A program made the translations under genes and the position numbers. DNA of 35,193 nucleotides from Nitrospira sp. bin75 (GTDB taxonomy: Bacteria > Nitrospirota > Nitrospiria > Nitrospirales > UBA8639), in the NCBI GenBank assembly GCA_002238765.1, contig MPMZ01000029.1:1-35193 (forward strand). Reading direction: 5' to 3'. Below, one piece after another: positions 1-7,662 of this stretch. The notes beneath the pieces were generated by a model that did not search any database, was not told the origin of the DNA, and saw nothing but the letters and a program-made list of their open reading frames with translations. Position 1 is the first letter of the stretch. Every line of letters begins with the position of its first letter.

Positions 1-40
1 AGCGAAGCCGAAGGGTGCCGTCCCACGTCTTCGCGTAAAA

Positions 41-195
41 AGCAAAGACACTGGATCCCATAAATCGCCTGGATCCCCGATCGAGTCGGGGACAAGCGTC
101 GAGAATGACAGAAAGGGGAGGAAAGCAAGAACCACTGGACCCCCGATCAAAGCCTGTCCTTGACGTTTGTAATCGAGGATCGAGAATGACAGATG
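41..195. repeat. dispersed GGATCC-type intergenic repeats, two copies
   Basis: Two adjacent degenerate copies of a short chromosomal repeat: a 'ctggatcc(c)cgat' box, a spacer, and 'gaatgacag' or similar. Related copies occur near 832-935, 10010-10065, 17390-17460, 17826-17890 and 30061-30130. No gene is evident in bases 1-206, which otherwise hold only this repeat. Confidence 0.7.
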
Positions 196-206
196 AGACA
201 GCGTCG

Positions 207-677
207 CTATTTCTCCTGCGTTCTGAAGTGCAGTCTGACCGTCAATTCTCCATCGACGGGATCGTCCCCGCTCATTTGAGGATCGAACGTCCATTGTTTG
301 AGTGCTTGAACTCCCGCCAGATTGATGAGGCGACTTTTCGCGGGTACCAGAACCACGAGCGTGGTCTCCGCCGTCTTGCTGACGAGAATGCGGGCTTTCA
401 TCCACTCATCGACTGCCTGTCCTTGTAACGCCGGCGGCATGGTCGGCCACGGAGTGTGCTTGGGGACCGGACCGAGCTGTTGGTCCTTGTTCAACTTGAG
501 TCCATGCACGTGCACGGTGTCCAGGACCGCCACCTGTTCGTCCTCCGAATGATCCAACTCATGGGTGGGATCGTCGACATGGCCATGGGTGGAATCACCG
601 ACTTGGCTCCATACAAACGGGGGACTCATGACCAGCAAGGCGCCGGCCATCACGAGAACCATCCGGACGTGCTTCAT
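207..677 (-). CDS. exported TonB C-terminal-like domain protein
   Basis: A 156-residue protein with a signal peptide (about residues 1-25, hydrophobic core MVLVMAGALLVM). A His- and acid-rich linker follows (His at about 31, 33, 39, 43, 56, 58). Residues about 85-152 match the pattern of the TonB C-terminal fold, with 'ALKQWTFDP' then 'PVDGELTVRLHF'. It lacks the long Pro-rich spacer of true TonB, so it is probably a free periplasmic protein using this fold rather than the energy transducer. The start is supported by a strong AGGAGG site 7-8 bases upstream. It lies downstream of the LytTR/kinase pair on the same strand but is separated by a repeat-filled gap. Metal binding by the His-rich part is a guess. 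Confidence 0.6.
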   Translation of the reverse strand: MKHVRMVLVMAGALLVMSPPFVWSQVGDSTHGHVDDPTHELDHSEDEQVAVLDTVHVHGLKLNKDQQLGPVPKHTPWPTMPPALQGQAVDEWMKARILVSKTAETTLVVLVPAKSRLINLAGVQALKQWTFDPQMSGDDPVDGELTVRLHFRTQEK

Positions 678-713
678 CTTGCAAACCTCCTTTATGTTTC
701 TTCTTTCACGCGT

Positions 714-1036
714 GGGTAGGTTGGATTAGCCAGGAATGTCGGGGTACGCCTTCGGCTAACTCGACCTACGTGACCGTCATCCCCTGACCGCTGGGCATAG
801 ATACGAAAATAATAATCAACGACAAACCGAATTGTCATTCCTGCGCAGGCAGGAATCCAGCGTCTTTCTACTCATCGACGAAAAATCAAAGACACTGGAT
901 CCCCGATTACTAATGTCGGGGATGACAGAAAAAGACAAAACAACTAGCAAAAACCCACCCTCACCTTTATCTTCTCCCATCAAGGGAGAGGAAATTTCAG
1001 CCACTCCCTCGCCCCTGACGGGAGAAGGAGGAAGAA
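714..1036. repeat. cluster of dispersed intergenic repeats
   Basis: The 365-base gap 678-1042 has no gene. It holds a 'taggttggattag...ctcgacctac' palindromic repeat (about 714-770), a GGATCC-type repeat (about 832-935), and a 'ccctcacctttat...ctcccatcaagggagag' repeat (about 958-1035). All three types recur elsewhere in the window. Two short ORFs crossing it are repeat translations. Confidence 0.7.
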
Positions 1037-1042
1037 CACGTA

Positions 1043-1825
1043 TTACACTTGCAGGAGATGGCCACGGAGCACGCGAGATTGACTGCGGCTCACTCGTAAT
1101 TGTTGCGTATTCATCAAGGTCACAAGATAGGAGCCTCCCGGCATGGGAGTGATCTTCCTGATGGCCTCGACGTTGACCAGGGCCCCGCGACCGACTCGAA
1201 GAAACCGCTTGGGGTCCAGCTTGGATTCCAATGTTTTCAAGCGATAGTTCATCGTATATCGTTCCTTGCCAACCGTGGTGACGTGCATCAACTCCCCTTC
1301 CGAGACCACCGAGGCGATATGGTGAACGGGTAACAGATATATATCGTCCTGTTTTCGAATGGGAAATCGATCGATATACTGCCCCGCCGGTGCCGGCCCG
1401 TCACGATCAGCGGGTCCGGGCTGCCTGTCACTTTCCTGCTCAGCCAAGGCATCCCGTTCGAGTCGTTCATGGGCACGATCGATCGTTTTGCGGAGGCGGT
1501 CCCGATCAACGGGTTTGAGCAGGTAATCCAACGCTTCAATTTCAAAGGCACTGACGGCGTGCTCATCGAACGCCGTCACAAAAGCCACCAGCGGGATTCG
1601 CCCGTGGCGCAATGAACGGACGATGGACAGGCCATCCATTTCCGGCATTTGCAAGTCGAGGAGGGCCAGGTCGGGTTGCGTGTGCTCAATCAATCGCATG
1701 GTTTCATTGCCGCTTTTGGCTTCCCCGACAAGATCGACGTCGTCAAATGAGCGGAGCATGGTTACAAGAAATTGCCTTGCCGGACGTTCATCATCAGCCA
1801 CGATCACGCGTAACGTCATGGTCAT
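1043..1825 (-). CDS. LytTR-family response regulator
   Basis: A 260-residue two-domain regulator. The receiver domain spans about residues 5-120: acidic pocket DDE at 11-13, phospho-acceptor Asp57 in LLDLQMPEMDG, and Lys104 in DYLLKPVD. A Pro/Asp-rich linker leads to a LytTR DNA-binding domain (about 152-258) with 'FPIRKQDDIYLLPVHHI', 'FLRVGRGALVN' and 'QLRVSRSQSRVLRG'. It is expected to receive phosphate from the upstream kinase and bind direct-repeat DNA. Its ATG overlaps the kinase stop in an ATGA arrangement, which implies translational coupling. The target is unknown; the upstream direct repeat at 3832-3932 is one candidate. Confidence 0.93.
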   Translation of the reverse strand: MTMTLRVIVADDERPARQFLVTMLRSFDDVDLVGEAKSGNETMRLIEHTQPDLALLDLQMPEMDGLSIVRSLRHGRIPLVAFVTAFDEHAVSAFEIEALDYLLKPVDRDRLRKTIDRAHERLERDALAEQESDRQPGPADRDGPAPAGQYIDRFPIRKQDDIYLLPVHHIASVVSEGELMHVTTVGKERYTMNYRLKTLESKLDPKRFLRVGRGALVNVEAIRKITPMPGGSYLVTLMNTQQLRVSRSQSRVLRGHLLQV

Positions 1826-3807
1826 GCCACTCCGTGCCCTTGTGGGAGTGATGTGGCGTGCGTCACCTCATGACCGTCAAGAGGGATCAGGATGTTCACC
1901 GCCGTTCCCTGCTCCGCACTGCTTTTGACATCCATGGTTGCTCGCTCGCTGTAGTGCAGCGCCAACCGTTGTCTGATACTGGACAGACCCAGCCCGGTTC
2001 CTCGACCATCCTCGTTGGGGGCTGATCCTCTTTCGCCTCCCGTGTTCCATACTTGAAAGTGCAGCCGGGACGGGATGCTCTGTTCCCGGCAATCGCACGC
2101 TTCTTCAATCCATGCCGTAATCCGCACGTGTCCACCGGATGCCGAAGGCTGAATGCCGTGCTTGACGGCGTTTTCCACCAATGGTTGGACGATCAACGCG
2201 GGGATCAGCACGTCGCGAACCGACTTCGGCACGTCGATATGGACCGTCAACCGATCCTCGAAACGCATCCGTTCGATTTCCAGGTAGGCCCGTATCAAAT
2301 CCATTTCATGCCCGACGGTCGTCAATTCTTTGTCCAACCGCATCAACACGCTTCGTAAAAGATCGGTCAATTGCATGAGCGTGTCAACGGCCTTCGCCGG
2401 AGACGTCTGAATCAAATAGCCGATGGTGGTGAGGGCATTGAAGAGGAAATGGGGATTCAATTGCGCGCGCAACGCCCGCAGTTCCGATTCGGTTGCCAAT
2501 TTCTGTATTTCCTGTTCCCTGAAGACTTGCACGCAACGTTCGTGCGTCACCCGTACCGCGGTAATGCGACGGGAAACCAGATGCGCCAGTGATTCCAGAT
2601 GATACAAATCATCGGATAAGAGTCGCCGCCCGTGCGGGAGTGGCCCGATCTTTATGTCATACCAGGGAGGATCGACCGTGGGAATATCCACAACGACGTC
2701 GGGAGCGTCACGGGTCACAATCGGCTTCCTCGACGCGGAACGCCCTGGCCGATCGTCGGCCTCCTGTTCCCGCGTGGAAGCCCATTCGATCTCTTCCGTG
2801 AAAAGCACGGATTTCAACATCGCACAACAGTGATCCAAAATGGCTTCCGGCGTGTCCCTTCTCATGATTTCCTGCGCCACGGCGTCGTGAAATTTTTCGT
2901 AATTCGGCCGACGCAAGACCACCGTATCGACGACCCACGACACCCCTCGAGACAAATAGGGATAGAGCAACGCAGTCCCGATCCATAACCCGATCAGGGC
3001 TCCGTCCATGAACGGACCCGGCTCCTCCGAACGCAACCCCTCCAACCCCACGTACAGCCCCGTCGCCATGCCGACCAAGCCAATGAGTGAAAGCGCGCGT
3101 TTCAAAAAGATGTCTCCGAAGGCAAAACGAAAGTCCTGATACAGAATGGCCAAGGCCAAGGGCAATGAGGCATGGTGCCCGATCAACTCCACCCACCATA
3201 CGTATTCGCCGGATTGATGGTGGCTGAATGGTATGGCAGCCGCGGCCAGCGCGGCCAGCGTCACCACCCCGGCGTGGTGGTCCCACCCCTGCCGCCGGAC
3301 GGTCTCGGACAGCACGACCACCAGCAACAGGACAAAGCCCACGGCCGGCAACAGCACCGCCTCGACCGCGATGACAATTGTCCCCGGCATGACGGCCAGC
3401 ACGTTGAACACGGCTGCTCCGGCGCTCAAGGCATAGGCTCCCGCGAGCAGGACGTGCCGGTTCCACCTGACCCCTTGATGCATTCCGGATTGCAGGAAGG
3501 AATGGACCACCACGGCCGGCAGAAACCCCAGGGCAGACAACGCCGTCACTTGAAGCACGCGATTCAGCCAGTCAGGCGCGACGGCCGGAAGGAGAAACGA
3601 GGCCAGCCCGCCCACGTTCCATAACAACCCCAGGATGGCGGTCCACAGCGACAATCGCCTTAATGGCGTAACCTGCCCCCCTTCCACGTTTCGCGGGACG
3701 GACGTCCGGGGCGTTTGCAACACCAGGACCAAAATCATGGCATAGAGAATCGCCCCGGTGATGAATCCTATAGGGTGCGCAATCAGGCTTACGGCTGTAT
3801 CCGTCAT
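1822..3807 (-). CDS. LytS-like sensor histidine kinase (multi-pass membrane)
   Basis: A 661-residue kinase. About residues 1-280 are a run of hydrophobic helices (seven or eight predicted by eye), similar in layout to 7TM or MASE-type sensing regions. A cytoplasmic linker follows, then a HisKA_7TM/His_kinase (PF06580 type) module. The phospho-acceptor His is in NPHFLFNAL near residue 452. The ATPase N-box is 'QPLVENAVKHGIQP' near 542, and the G-box 'GTGLGLSSIRQRL' near 605. It pairs with the overlapping LytTR regulator as one operon. The sensed signal cannot be read from sequence. The ATG at 3807 begins MTDTAVSLIAHPIGF, just before the first membrane segment. Confidence 0.92.
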   Translation of the reverse strand: MTDTAVSLIAHPIGFITGAILYAMILVLVLQTPRTSVPRNVEGGQVTPLRRLSLWTAILGLLWNVGGLASFLLPAVAPDWLNRVLQVTALSALGFLPAVVVHSFLQSGMHQGVRWNRHVLLAGAYALSAGAAVFNVLAVMPGTIVIAVEAVLLPAVGFVLLLVVVLSETVRRQGWDHHAGVVTLAALAAAAIPFSHHQSGEYVWWVELIGHHASLPLALAILYQDFRFAFGDIFLKRALSLIGLVGMATGLYVGLEGLRSEEPGPFMDGALIGLWIGTALLYPYLSRGVSWVVDTVVLRRPNYEKFHDAVAQEIMRRDTPEAILDHCCAMLKSVLFTEEIEWASTREQEADDRPGRSASRKPIVTRDAPDVVVDIPTVDPPWYDIKIGPLPHGRRLLSDDLYHLESLAHLVSRRITAVRVTHERCVQVFREQEIQKLATESELRALRAQLNPHFLFNALTTIGYLIQTSPAKAVDTLMQLTDLLRSVLMRLDKELTTVGHEMDLIRAYLEIERMRFEDRLTVHIDVPKSVRDVLIPALIVQPLVENAVKHGIQPSASGGHVRITAWIEEACDCREQSIPSRLHFQVWNTGGERGSAPNEDGRGTGLGLSSIRQRLALHYSERATMDVKSSAEQGTAVNILIPLDGHEVTHATSLPQGHGVA

Positions 3808-3831
3808 GTTTTCCGTTTTCCAAAAACAGAG

Positions 3832-3932
3832 TTATGGCCAGTATAGGCGGCGGGAACGGTCATGGTGGATTTTTGATTGTGGATTTTGGATTGGAAGTTT
3901 ATGGCCAGTATAGGGGACGGGAATGGTCACGG
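3832..3932. promoter_or_regulatory. pair of 34-base direct repeats upstream of the kinase operon
   Basis: Two copies at 3832-3865 and 3899-3932, differing at 4 of 34 positions and 67 bases apart start to start. They begin 'ttatggccagtatagg'. They lie in the 259-base gap just upstream of the minus-strand kinase start. LytTR regulators bind direct repeats, so an operator role is possible, but a local duplication is equally possible. Confidence 0.45.
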
Positions 3933-4066
3933 CAATGCATTCCCCATGAACGGGCTTTTTATTCAGATGAACAGTCGGTTTGTTCCCATCACCAGTGATC
4001 CATCGCAGAAGGCCATCGACGCAACGGACGTGCGTTCACTCCGGGAGGGGATTCGTCAACACGAGG

Positions 4067-4474
4067 TCAGGGTTCCAGGCAGCCGCTGATCCTGGCAGCC
4101 AGCGCAGCCCCTTCGTCCAGAGACTTGGCGTTCCACCCGATGCCCAGGCCTGATCCATCGCCTTCTTTCGGAATGATGTGGAAGTGCACGTGATTCACGG
4201 CCTGGTGGGCCGGGGCGCCGTTGTTTTGCAGGACGTTGAAATGTTCGATCCCCGTGGCCATGCGCACCGCACGGCACAGACGCGGCAACACTCGACCGAT
4301 GGCGGCGGCGGATTCATCCGACAGTTGATCCAACGTTTCAGCCGGTTCTTTCGGGATAACCAGCGTGTGACCGTGGGATAAGGGATAGAGATCCAGGAAG
4401 GCCAGCACGTGCTCGTCTTCATAGACGCGGTGACACGGAATCTCGCCGTCCAGGATTTTTTGAAAGATCGTCAT
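4067..4474 (-). CDS. HIT-family nucleotide hydrolase/transferase
   Basis: A 135-residue protein, the full length of single-domain HIT proteins. It starts with the typical 'IFQKILDGEIPCHRVYED' and 'AFLDLYPLSHGHTLVIPK'. The HIT motif is His95-Val-His97-Phe-His99 (HVHFHII), and the middle His is the catalytic nucleophile in the family. 'NNGAPAHQAVNH' is the usual segment before it. Family members hydrolyse nucleoside phosphoramidates or dinucleoside polyphosphates; the exact substrate is not predictable. It is read divergently from the cysteine-cluster gene at 4577 and upstream of the sensor kinase. Confidence 0.93.
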   Translation of the reverse strand: MTIFQKILDGEIPCHRVYEDEHVLAFLDLYPLSHGHTLVIPKEPAETLDQLSDESAAAIGRVLPRLCRAVRMATGIEHFNVLQNNGAPAHQAVNHVHFHIIPKEGDGSGLGIGWNAKSLDEGAALAARISGCLEP

Positions 4475-4517
4475 CGCGCACAGAATAAGCCATGCCCATG
4501 AACCGTGGCAAGCGGCC

Positions 4518-4547
4518 TTGTGCCCTGCCGGAACATCGCGCTATAGT
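4518..4547 (+). promoter_or_regulatory. predicted sigma-70 promoter for the cysteine-cluster gene
   Basis: TTGTGC at 4518-4523 and TATAGT at 4542-4547, separated by 18 bases, 29 bases before the ATG at 4577. It sits in the divergent gap between the HIT gene and the YkgJ-type gene. Read by eye only. Confidence 0.4.
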
Positions 4548-4576
4548 GAAAAACCGACTATCCGTGGGGACAACCC

Positions 4577-5365
4577 ATGCCGAAACAACCGAGTTCGTCG
4601 AACCCTCTCGACACGTTCCGCCTTTCTCTCCCCACGCCTGCCGGCGACCTCCAGGCCGAGATTTCCGTGCCGACAAGTTTTATTCCGGTGTCCGACATTG
4701 TCCCCTTGATGCGTTCCTTGGGGGAAGAAGCCGTCAGCCTCGAAGAAACGAAAGTCCAACGGGCCGGGCAAACCATTTCCTGCCAAAAAGGGTGTGGGGC
4801 CTGTTGCCGCGTGATGGTCCCGGTTTCTCCCCCGGAAGCCTTTGTTCTCAAGCAACGATTCGAGCAATTGCCCGCACCTCATCGCGACCGCGTTCTGCAT
4901 CGTCTTTCTGCGGTTAAGGACGCCTTAAACGAGGCAGGACTCCTTGGCCGGCTCGTGCAATTATCCGAAACCCGCACCCAGTTGTCGGACGAGGATATGG
5001 AGCCCGTCAACCAGGCCTATTACGCCCAGCGCCTGCCATGTGTCTTTCTCGAAGATGAATCGTGCAGCATTTATGAATTCCGCCCCGCGGCATGCCGGGA
5101 ATACCTTGTGACATCCCCGGCTGCATTGTGCCAGGACATGACGCAACCTGCCGTCAAACCTATCCCCGTGCCGTTTCGCATCGCCACGGTCTTGAGTCTG
5201 ATGTGGGCAAAGCTGACCGGAGGCCCGGCGCGCTTGATTCCCCTCCCTGTTGCCCTGGATTGGGCGGACCGGCATGCCGACGAAAACACGTCGTCTGAAA
5301 CCGGGGGAACCTTGCTTGAAATGGGGCTGGAAAAAATCTGGGGATTTCTGCGTCAACGTTCCTAA
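4577..5365 (+). CDS. YkgJ-type cysteine-cluster protein
   Basis: A 262-residue cytoplasmic protein with the CxxxCxxCC cluster of the YkgJ/UPF0153 family (Cys69, 73, 76, 77 in 'CQKGCGACC'). A second set lies at about 155-173 ('CVFLEDESCSIYEFRPAAC'). These Cys sets are thought to bind zinc or an Fe-S cluster. The biochemical role of most members is unknown. An N-terminal extension of about 60 residues precedes the first cluster. The gene is divergent from the HIT gene and seems to be expressed alone. Confidence 0.85.
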   Translation: MPKQPSSSNPLDTFRLSLPTPAGDLQAEISVPTSFIPVSDIVPLMRSLGEEAVSLEETKVQRAGQTISCQKGCGACCRVMVPVSPPEAFVLKQRFEQLPAPHRDRVLHRLSAVKDALNEAGLLGRLVQLSETRTQLSDEDMEPVNQAYYAQRLPCVFLEDESCSIYEFRPAACREYLVTSPAALCQDMTQPAVKPIPVPFRIATVLSLMWAKLTGGPARLIPLPVALDWADRHADENTSSETGGTLLEMGLEKIWGFLRQRS

Positions 5366-5447
5366 CCCCCAGCCCTCAGGCATTCAACTGCCGATCAATC
5401 CCGTCTGTTCTATCGCCATCAGGCAGGCGGCCCACTCAAGCACAATG

Positions 5448-5473
5448 TTGACAAACGAACGCGCTGGTATGAT
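5448..5473 (+). promoter_or_regulatory. possible promoter for the GGCT-like gene
   Basis: TTGACA at 5448-5453 and an extended -10 'tggTATGAT' at 5465-5473. The spacing to TATGAT is only 14 bases, so the extended -10, or GATAGA slightly downstream with a 17-base spacer, would have to be used. A purine-rich ribosome site precedes the ATG at 5519. Confidence 0.4.
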
Positions 5474-5518
5474 AGAAAGACGTGTTTGTCATCATGATCA
5501 AAGAGAGGCTGATTACGC

Positions 5519-5965
5519 ATGCGAGTCTTTATATACGCCGACAGTCTTCACCCGAACCAGTTGAAAAGACGGGCCCCTGAACACAAGTTTTTATTCAAGG
5601 CCTATCTCCCGGACCACACCATTCACTTTCCGCGCTTTTCCTCACAGTGGCGATGCGGCTTGGCCAGCGTCACCCCGTCACCGGGAGAACGCGTGTGGGG
5701 TGCGGTCTTTGAACTCACCGACGAAGATTTGAAGATCCTGGATGCCTATGACGGGGAAGTCCCGGAAGGGGCGTTCCGGCACCTGGAAGTGACCGTCATG
5801 ACGGAGGACGAGCAGAAAGAATTGGTGACCACCCACGCGGCCAATCCCATCGGCAAATTTCGCGTCAAGGACGACTACCTGGATTTCGTCAGGAAAGGCG
5901 TCACGCACTGGGGCTTGCCTGAAGAATGTCTCGACATGTGGGAACTGTTTCGACCGCGGAAATAA
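5519..5965 (+). CDS. gamma-glutamylcyclotransferase-like (AIG2/GGCT fold) protein
   Basis: A 148-residue protein of the GGCT-like fold. It has an N-terminal 'FIYADSLHP' where the family usually has FxYGSNL, 'VWGAVFELTDEDLKILDAYDG' as in the family's 'vxGxlyxl...LDxxEG', and then 'EGAFRHLEVTV'. Family enzymes cyclise gamma-glutamyl amino acids to 5-oxoproline. The catalytic acid position appears to be Asp78 instead of the usual Glu, and the GSN loop is changed, so activity or substrate may differ. It stands alone with its own promoter region. Confidence 0.7.
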   Translation: MRVFIYADSLHPNQLKRRAPEHKFLFKAYLPDHTIHFPRFSSQWRCGLASVTPSPGERVWGAVFELTDEDLKILDAYDGEVPEGAFRHLEVTVMTEDEQKELVTTHAANPIGKFRVKDDYLDFVRKGVTHWGLPEECLDMWELFRPRK

Positions 5966-6117
5966 CCCCACCATGGCTTCGTTCACTCTGTTCAGCTCTG
6001 CTGTCGGGTTACGCTACGCTAACCAGACCTACGGTCTCCTCTTTTCCTCCCCTTTTTGTCAGGGGAGGGTAGGTGGGGTAGAGTTGAACGCCCATAGAGC
6101 ACGGGGGGGCGTCATCC

Positions 6118-6283
6118 TTGTAGGTGTTCAGTCATTCGTTGACAGAATGAGGAACTGCCCACAAAGTGGGAACCAGAAAGAAGGGCTTTCTTTTCCCTCC
6201 CCTTGCCCCTCCTTACAAAGGAGGGGCACTGAGGCACAGAAGGAGACAGCGGAAAGTGTCAATGAATGACTGAACATTTACAA
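6118..6283. mobile_element. MITE-like element with 27-base terminal inverted repeats
   Basis: Inverted repeats at 6118-6144 and 6257-6283 match at 24 of 27 bases; the inner 20 match at 19. The core reads 'tgttcagtcatt'. The 112-base interior contains no gene, only a pyrimidine-rich 'cccctcctt' hairpin. The size and structure suit a small non-autonomous element. The 411-base gap 5966-6376 otherwise holds a 'gggttacgctacgctaacc' repeat. Confidence 0.5.
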
Positions 6284-6332
6284 TCCTAGCCGCAGGGTCT
6301 ACCTCCCCTGCCCCCTCCTTACAAAGGAGGGG
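6206..6332. repeat. two copies of a 9-bp-stem hairpin repeat
   Basis: The hairpin cccctcctt-aca-aaggagggg occurs at 6206-6226 and again at 6312-6332. Both are perfect. The second copy is 45 bases before the ferredoxin gene. They resemble dispersed REP-like units rather than terminators, since no T-run follows. Confidence 0.7.
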
Positions 6333-6376
6333 AACCAAGAGGTTATTTTCGTATCACTCTATCGAAAGGAGTCGTC

Positions 6377-6703
6377 ATGCCCAAGCCCAAATATCATATC
6401 GTCGTGTGCACCAACACCAGGCCGCCCGGTCACCCGAAACCTTCGTGTGGCGGAGCGGGTTCTCAAAATATACTGATGAATCTCAACATGGGTTTGATGG
6501 AACGCGGGATTCAACCGGGAGAAGTGCTCGTGACCGGAAGCACCTGCCTCGGTCCCTGTGAGCAAGGCCCCACCGTGGTCGTGTACCCGGACGGCATCTG
6601 GTACTCCCAGGTCAAAGAAGAACACGTGCCCTTGATCCTGGATGAACACATCAAGAAAGGCACACCGGTGGCTGAATGCAATCCCGATTCCATTTGGACT
6701 TAG
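6377..6703 (+). CDS. thioredoxin-like [2Fe-2S] ferredoxin
   Basis: A 108-residue protein of the thioredoxin-like [2Fe-2S] ferredoxin family. It starts 'KYHIVVCTNTRPPGHPKPSCG' and continues with 'GSTCLGPCEQGPTVVVYPDG'. The cluster ligands are Cys11, Cys24, Cys57 and Cys61, with the usual CxxxC pair after the central strand. Members carry electrons in the cytoplasm; the partner is unknown. A GAAAGGAG ribosome site is 10 bases upstream. The stop codon TAG is the first three bases of the left arm of the long palindrome that follows. MoaB lies downstream in the same direction, but the palindrome separates them. Confidence 0.9.
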   Translation: MPKPKYHIVVCTNTRPPGHPKPSCGGAGSQNILMNLNMGLMERGIQPGEVLVTGSTCLGPCEQGPTVVVYPDGIWYSQVKEEHVPLILDEHIKKGTPVAECNPDSIWT

Positions 6704-6882
6704 CCTGGACTTCTCACCAGCCTCCTGCTACGGGCGCCGGTCCCCTCGCTGTGCCGGGACGTACTCCCGTAAGCCACTTTGACATAGTGTCAACTATGCC
6801 TTCAGCGTCTTCCAGTCCGTGCGCCCCGGCACAGCGGCGTCTCAACACCCTCGCGACGGAGCCTGGTGAGAAGTCCAGGCTA
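6701..6882. repeat. 182-base concentric palindrome
   Basis: Three nested inverted repeats share one centre near 6791. The outer arms are 20 bases (6701-6720 and 6863-6882, perfect, beginning tagcctggacttctc). The middle arms are 12 bases (6747-6758 and 6825-6836, cgctgtgccggg). The inner arms are 6 bases (6783-6788 and 6793-6798). The RNA would form a long cruciform-like hairpin. It may be a MITE or a structured RNA element between the ferredoxin and moaB genes. Confidence 0.8.
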
Positions 6883-6902
6883 GGGATGCTTTAACCTCCA
6901 TC

Positions 6903-7451
6903 ATGTCTGCATCTCACACCCCTCACGTGCATGAACCAGGGCATCAGTCCCCTCCTGCCGAACACAAGGCCCGCGGGCCCATTTCCATTGAGTGCGGCAT
7001 TATCACGTGCAGTGATACGCGGACCCCGGAAACCGATAAAAGCGGGCAACTCATTCGAGAGTTACTCACGCAAGAAGGCCATCGCATCGGCGCCTATCAC
7101 GTGGTGAAGGACGAGCCGGTCGAAGTTCGGAAACTCGTTCAACAATGGGGAGCACAGCCGGGACTCGAAGCCTTGATCATCAATGGCGGCACCGGCATTT
7201 CCCGTCGCGACTCCACGTTTGAAGCCGTTGACGGCCTCCTGGAAAAACGATTGACGGGGTTTGGCGAACTCTTTCGTTACCTGTCCTACAAGGATATCGG
7301 CTCGTCCGCGATGCTGAGCCGTGCCACGGCCGGCCTGTATCAGGGGATCGTGCTGTTCTCGATTCCCGGTTCGAGCGGAGCGGTGCGCCTGGCCATGGAG
7401 GCCCTGATCCTTCCTGAACTTCCGCACATTGTCGGGGAAATGCGGAAATAA
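6903..7451 (+). CDS. moaB: molybdenum cofactor biosynthesis protein MoaB/MogA family
   Basis: A 182-residue MoaB/MogA-type protein that adenylylates molybdopterin in molybdenum cofactor synthesis. Residues about 27-182 form the MoCF-binding fold. Motifs are 'GIITCSDTR', 'LIINGGTGISRRDSTFEAV' (GGTG loop at about 95-98) and 'FSIPGSSGAVRLAMEALILPELPHI'. The 'FRYLSYKDIGSSAMLSRATAG' segment is standard for the family. A His/Pro-rich N-terminal tail of about 25 residues is unusual. The ribosome site is weak. The closeness to MoaB rather than MogA is judged from motif style, so the symbol is likely but not certain. Confidence 0.88.
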   Translation: MSASHTPHVHEPGHQSPPAEHKARGPISIECGIITCSDTRTPETDKSGQLIRELLTQEGHRIGAYHVVKDEPVEVRKLVQQWGAQPGLEALIINGGTGISRRDSTFEAVDGLLEKRLTGFGELFRYLSYKDIGSSAMLSRATAGLYQGIVLFSIPGSSGAVRLAMEALILPELPHIVGEMRK

Positions 7452-7554
7452 CGTTTCCTCCACCTCTGTGTTCCTCACAGGCACTTGTCTCACTTGTCTA
7501 TTTACACTTTTGTATCTTTTGGGATACCATTAGGTAATGCTTGAGTGTTTGTAG

Positions 7555-7637
7555 GTCAGGTTAGCGAAGCGTAACCTGACAGCCTCGTGGTACGACAAAG
7601 CCAGCCCGTGTCGGATTACGCACCGCCAATCCGACCT
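7555..7637. repeat. two adjacent palindromic repeats
   Basis: GTCAGGTTA-(8)-TAACCTGAC at 7555-7580, and GTCGGATT-(10)-AATCCGAC at about 7610-7635. These are copies of the 'gtaggtcggatta' palindrome found at several other sites in the window. They fill the gap between moaB and the nuclease-like gene. Confidence 0.75.
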
Positions 7638-7662
7638 ACTCACTACTAACACGAAGGCATAC

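Noticed and set aside
3877-4089. 70-codon frame upstream of the kinase
   Set aside because: Crosses the direct repeat and overlaps the HIT gene end; no family.
6118-6332. CRISPR array from repeated palindromes
   Set aside because: Only two hairpin copies with irregular spacing and no cas genes nearby.
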